From NCBI GenBank assembly GCA_964500205.1, contig CAZCNS010000012.1:1-64000 (forward strand): a stretch of DNA of 64,000 bases, written 5' to 3'. The stretch is from UBA10329 sp964500205. Its GTDB lineage: Bacteria; Bacteroidota; Bacteroidia; UBA10329. Positions 61,679-64,000 of this stretch are shown in pieces. Position 1 is the stretch's first letter; every line of letters begins with the position of its first letter. The notes beneath the pieces were generated by a model. That model saw only the letters and a list, made by a program, of their open reading frames with translations. It was not told the origin of the DNA and made no database searches. A program made the translations under genes and the position numbers.

Positions 61679-62401
61679 ATGAGGCTACGCGCAGAGAATA
61701 TCGTCAAGAAATACGGCAACCGCATCGTGGTGCGAGGGGTCGATATAGAAGTGAGCCAAGGTGAGGTGGTAGGGCTGCTCGGTCCCAATGGTGCGGGCAA
61801 GACCACATCGTTCTACATGATCGTGGGCCTCATCCGTCCCAACAGTGGCCGTGTTTACCTCGATGACCGCGACATCACAGATCTGCCCATGTACAAGCGG
61901 GCCCAGCTGGGCATAGGATACCTCGCTCAAGAGGCCAGCGTGTTCCGCAAACTCAGTGTCGAGGACAACATCCTCGCTGTGCTCGAAATGAAAGGTGCAT
62001 CAAAAAAGGAACAGGAAGAAAAGCTCGAAGAGCTGCTTTCAGAGTTCGGCCTCAACCACGTGCGTACCAATCGTGGCGACCTGCTTTCGGGCGGTGAGAG
62101 GCGAAGGACGGAGATAGCCCGCGCCTTGGCAGTGGACCCCAGTTTCATCCTGCTCGATGAACCATTCGCAGGCGTGGATCCCATAGCGGTAGAGGACATT
62201 CAAGAGATTGTCGCAAAGCTCAGGCTCCGCAACATCGGCATCCTCATCACCGACCACAATGTGCATGAGACCCTCACCATTACCGACCGCTCCTACCTGC
62301 TCTTCGAGGGCAGCATACTTAAGGCGGGCACAGCGGAGGAACTGGCCAATGACGAGCAGGTGCGAAGGGTTTACCTCGGTCAGAACTTCGTGTTGCGATG
62401 A
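61679..62401 (+). CDS. lptB: LPS export ABC transporter ATP-binding protein
   Basis: A 240-residue LptB, the ATPase that drives lipopolysaccharide transport to the outer membrane. Walker A is GPNGAGKTT, the signature LSGGERRRTEIARAL, Walker B FILLDEPFAGVDPIAV, and the H-loop LITDHNVHET. No frame defects. The 3' end overlaps that of the convergent glycosyltransferase gene by 22 bp. Confidence 0.95.
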   Translation: MRLRAENIVKKYGNRIVVRGVDIEVSQGEVVGLLGPNGAGKTTSFYMIVGLIRPNSGRVYLDDRDITDLPMYKRAQLGIGYLAQEASVFRKLSVEDNILAVLEMKGASKKEQEEKLEELLSEFGLNHVRTNRGDLLSGGERRRTEIARALAVDPSFILLDEPFAGVDPIAVEDIQEIVAKLRLRNIGILITDHNVHETLTITDRSYLLFEGSILKAGTAEELANDEQVRRVYLGQNFVLR

Positions 62402-63477
62402 GGCTGTTCTTTTCTGAAAAGCGAAAGGAAATTCTCTGAGTTGCTTTTTACGGAGTAACGGCTCACCACTGTGTCCCTTGCTGCTGCCGACCTTTTGGCA
62501 AGACGCTCTGTCGATGAGAGAATGCTGCGTAGGCAGGTCTCCCACTCAGCCTCGGTGGCGCATACCCAGCCGTTGATCCCATGGCTCACTATCTCGGTGT
62601 TCACGCCCACTGGCGACACGATGGCCGGAATGCCCAAGGCCATGTACTGCAATGCTTTGAATCCGCACTTTCCTCTTGCCCAGCGGTCATCCTCCAGCGG
62701 CATGATTCCCACATCCATCCGCAGGAGGTCTTCGATCTCGGTGGCCTTGTTCCAAGGCACGAACGAGAGCGACCGCAATGCGAAGTCGGGAGCGCGGTCG
62801 GCTATCACCAGAAAAGTGAAATCGAACTCTTGTTCCAATCGTTGGAGTGCAGGTACCACATGGTCGAGGTATCGGATGGTGGAGTGCGTGCCCGTCCACC
62901 CTATCACTGGCTTTCCTGAACAGAACGCCTTGGTGCGGTTGTGCAGCCCATTGGTGTCGATGGTTGTAGGATTGATCACCGCGTTGGAGTTGAACCGCGT
63001 TGCGTGGTCGCGCAGATAGGCGTTGCCGCAGCTCACCACGTTGGCATACCCGCTGGTGGTCTCCGCGTTGCCGTATCGCTTGAAGTGGGTGATGATGCTG
63101 TTCGATGTCGAGGCGTTCGGAATCCAGATGGCATCGTCAAAATCGAAGATGACGCGCTTGCGAAGTATTTTCGAAACGATAAACTCGAACACTGGCGGCC
63201 CCACTGGCGCTGCCTCCCGATGAATGAACACCATGTCGCATTGGGCCGCGGTCACCATGTCCCGCACCCGCTTACACAGGCCCCAGATCACTTTACCTGT
63301 CTTTTTGAGGAAAAAACCAGGACGGTACAGGATCAGCATCGCCTCGTCATCGAGAAATGGACGGGTCACTACCTCATGCTCATGCTCCCTCAGCAGTCCG
63401 AAATACTGCTCGAACCTGAAACGCTGACTGGGCGCGACACCAAGAGGATAGGGTACGAGGAAAAGGATGCGGGCCAT
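62380..63477 (-). CDS. Glycosyltransferase (GT4-like)
   Basis: A 365-residue glycosyltransferase with GT-B fold features: LVPYPLGVAPSQRFRFEQYF at the N-terminus, VIGWTGTHSTIRYLDHVVPA at the start of the second domain, and GKCGFKALQYMALGIPAIVS near the C-terminus, where family 4 enzymes have their ExxxxxxE-like site (here without the Glu). The donor and acceptor are not clear. It is transcribed away from the WD40 gene and against lptB. Confidence 0.85.
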   Translation of the reverse strand: MARILFLVPYPLGVAPSQRFRFEQYFGLLREHEHEVVTRPFLDDEAMLILYRPGFFLKKTGKVIWGLCKRVRDMVTAAQCDMVFIHREAAPVGPPVFEFIVSKILRKRVIFDFDDAIWIPNASTSNSIITHFKRYGNAETTSGYANVVSCGNAYLRDHATRFNSNAVINPTTIDTNGLHNRTKAFCSGKPVIGWTGTHSTIRYLDHVVPALQRLEQEFDFTFLVIADRAPDFALRSLSFVPWNKATEIEDLLRMDVGIMPLEDDRWARGKCGFKALQYMALGIPAIVSPVGVNTEIVSHGINGWVCATEAEWETCLRSILSSTERLAKRSAAARDTVVSRYSVKSNSENFLSLFRKEQPHRNTKF

Positions 63478-63487
63478 GGCTCAGGGA

Positions 63488-63521
63488 CAAATGTAGCCTT
63501 GGCAGGTCACGTGTTCACCAA
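63488..63521 (-). promoter_or_regulatory. Promoter of the glycosyltransferase gene
   Basis: On the minus strand: TTG (63521-63519), 23 bp, then TACATTTG (63495-63488), a full match to TAnnTTTG. The ATG at 63477 is 10 bp further, so the leader would be very short. Same spacing as the tatC promoter. Confidence 0.5.
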
Positions 63522-63528
63522 GGCCATC

Positions 63529-64000
63529 TCAGGCTCGCAGGGAGTGGAAGTCCACATCCCACAGCGATACCGTGCGGTCGTCCGATACGGAGATGAGTGT
63601 GCGGTCGTCTTTCCACAGCAGACGGTTGACTGATGTGCCGTGTCCGGCATGGCTTCCTCGGTCTATGGTCTTCAGGCTGCGCGGCCCATCCGGGTCCCAG
63701 ATGCGGATGCTCTTGTCCTTGCTGCACGTGGCGAACACATCGCCCGAGGGGCGGAAGAGAATGTCGTTCACCGTGTACATGTGCGGGATGATGTCGGTGG
63801 CAGGCGCGTAGCCCTCGCTCACGTCATACGTTCGTAAGTGTGCATCACGGCCTGATGTGTACAGCAGTTTTCCGTCTGGGGAATAGTTCACCGTGAAAAC
63901 CGAGTTGCTGGCATCTGTAATGGTGAGCAGGACGCGCAGATCCTCTGTGCTGAGGATGCGCACCGTGTGGTCGGAGCTGCCGATGGCCAATTCGGTGCGC
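63529..64000 (-). CDS. WD40 repeat protein, 5' end outside window
   Basis: The last 157 codons of a WD40 beta-propeller protein. Blades are seen as GSSDHTVRILSTEDL, SGRDAHLRTYDVS, TCSKDKSIRIWDPDG and SVSDDRTVSLWDVDFH, with the Trp-Asp ends. The frame is open to the window edge (codons for RTE before LAIGSSDH), so the start lies beyond 64000. WD40 proteins are interaction scaffolds; the partner is unknown. The gene is 51 bp upstream of the glycosyltransferase start, on the same strand. Confidence 0.8.
   Translation of the reverse strand, partial: RTELAIGSSDHTVRILSTEDLRVLLTITDASNSVFTVNYSPDGKLLYTSGRDAHLRTYDVSEGYAPATDIIPHMYTVNDILFRPSGDVFATCSKDKSIRIWDPDGPRSLKTIDRGSHAGHGTSVNRLLWKDDRTLISVSDDRTVSLWDVDFHSLRA

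Noticed and set aside
1..64000. tRNA, rRNA, riboswitch or replication origin
   Set aside because: I looked through the gaps and saw no cloverleaf, rRNA motif, known aptamer or DnaA-box cluster. A covariance-model scan would be needed to be sure.

Overview
The window looks like chromosomal DNA of a Bacteroidota bacterium, most likely from the Flavobacteriales side of the phylum; I cannot name a genus. The evidence is two secreted proteins with type IX secretion (T9SS) C-terminal sorting domains, a DUF5686 outer-membrane protein, a 938-residue CarB that stops after the second ATP-grasp domain, a complete Na+-translocating NADH:quinone reductase operon, and repeated matches to the Bacteroidota promoter box TAnnTTTG. 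Gene density is high, base composition is a little over half GC by eye, and I found no rRNA, tRNA or CRISPR array.

Layout. 1-1294: 5' part of a secreted collagen-like protein. 1438-8625: housekeeping genes (alpha/beta hydrolase, CoxE-like VWA protein, holA, hemL, DUF2520 protein, TPR membrane protein, ribH). 8739-12527: M15-like protein, serine hydrolase lipoprotein, di-haem cytochrome c peroxidase, membrane protein. 12665-18813: a surface/lipoprotein cluster with DUF4214-like lipoproteins, a Tat-exported DUF1501 protein and a planctomycete-type cytochrome lipoprotein, interrupted by a YhcG/DUF1016 nuclease gene that carries three in-frame palindromes. 18828-27836: lhgO plus a DUF819 transporter, an APC permease, a T9SS protein, obgE-adk-hpt, and purK-purE. 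27893-34620: a MarR regulator behind a large palindromic operator, then a fatty-acid beta-oxidation operon in the order fadN-(MORN protein)-fadA-fadE. 34674-35660: a scarred region with a displaced pyc 3' end, an orphan HigA-type antitoxin and a toxin gene split by an IS3-family remnant. 35798-39244: pyruvate carboxylase. 39430-45831: nqrABCDEF on the minus strand. 46001-46437: a displaced carB 3' end followed by an array of 21-bp hairpin units with a 147-bp higher-order period. 46543-49359: carB. 49606-57063: a PD-(D/E)XK protein, a T9SS subtilase, two tandem Wzz-like proteins with an O-antigen ligase, a deacetylase-like protein and tatC. 57152-64000: a ThDP enzyme, DUF5686 protein, lptB, a glycosyltransferase and the C-terminal part of a WD40 protein.

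How the parts fit. The metabolic genes describe an aerobic heterotroph: fatty acids are degraded to acetyl-CoA, pyruvate carboxylase refills the TCA cycle, and Na+-NQR makes a sodium gradient from NADH. The envelope genes (LptB, Wzz pair, O-antigen ligase, DUF5686, TatC, T9SS cargo) support LPS/exopolysaccharide assembly and protein export.

The most unusual structure is the pair of loci where a conserved gene (pyc, carB) is followed, after a short insert, by a diverged second copy of its own last 80-125 bp, still ending in a stop codon. One insert holds a toxin-antitoxin locus wrecked by an IS; the other is the hairpin array.
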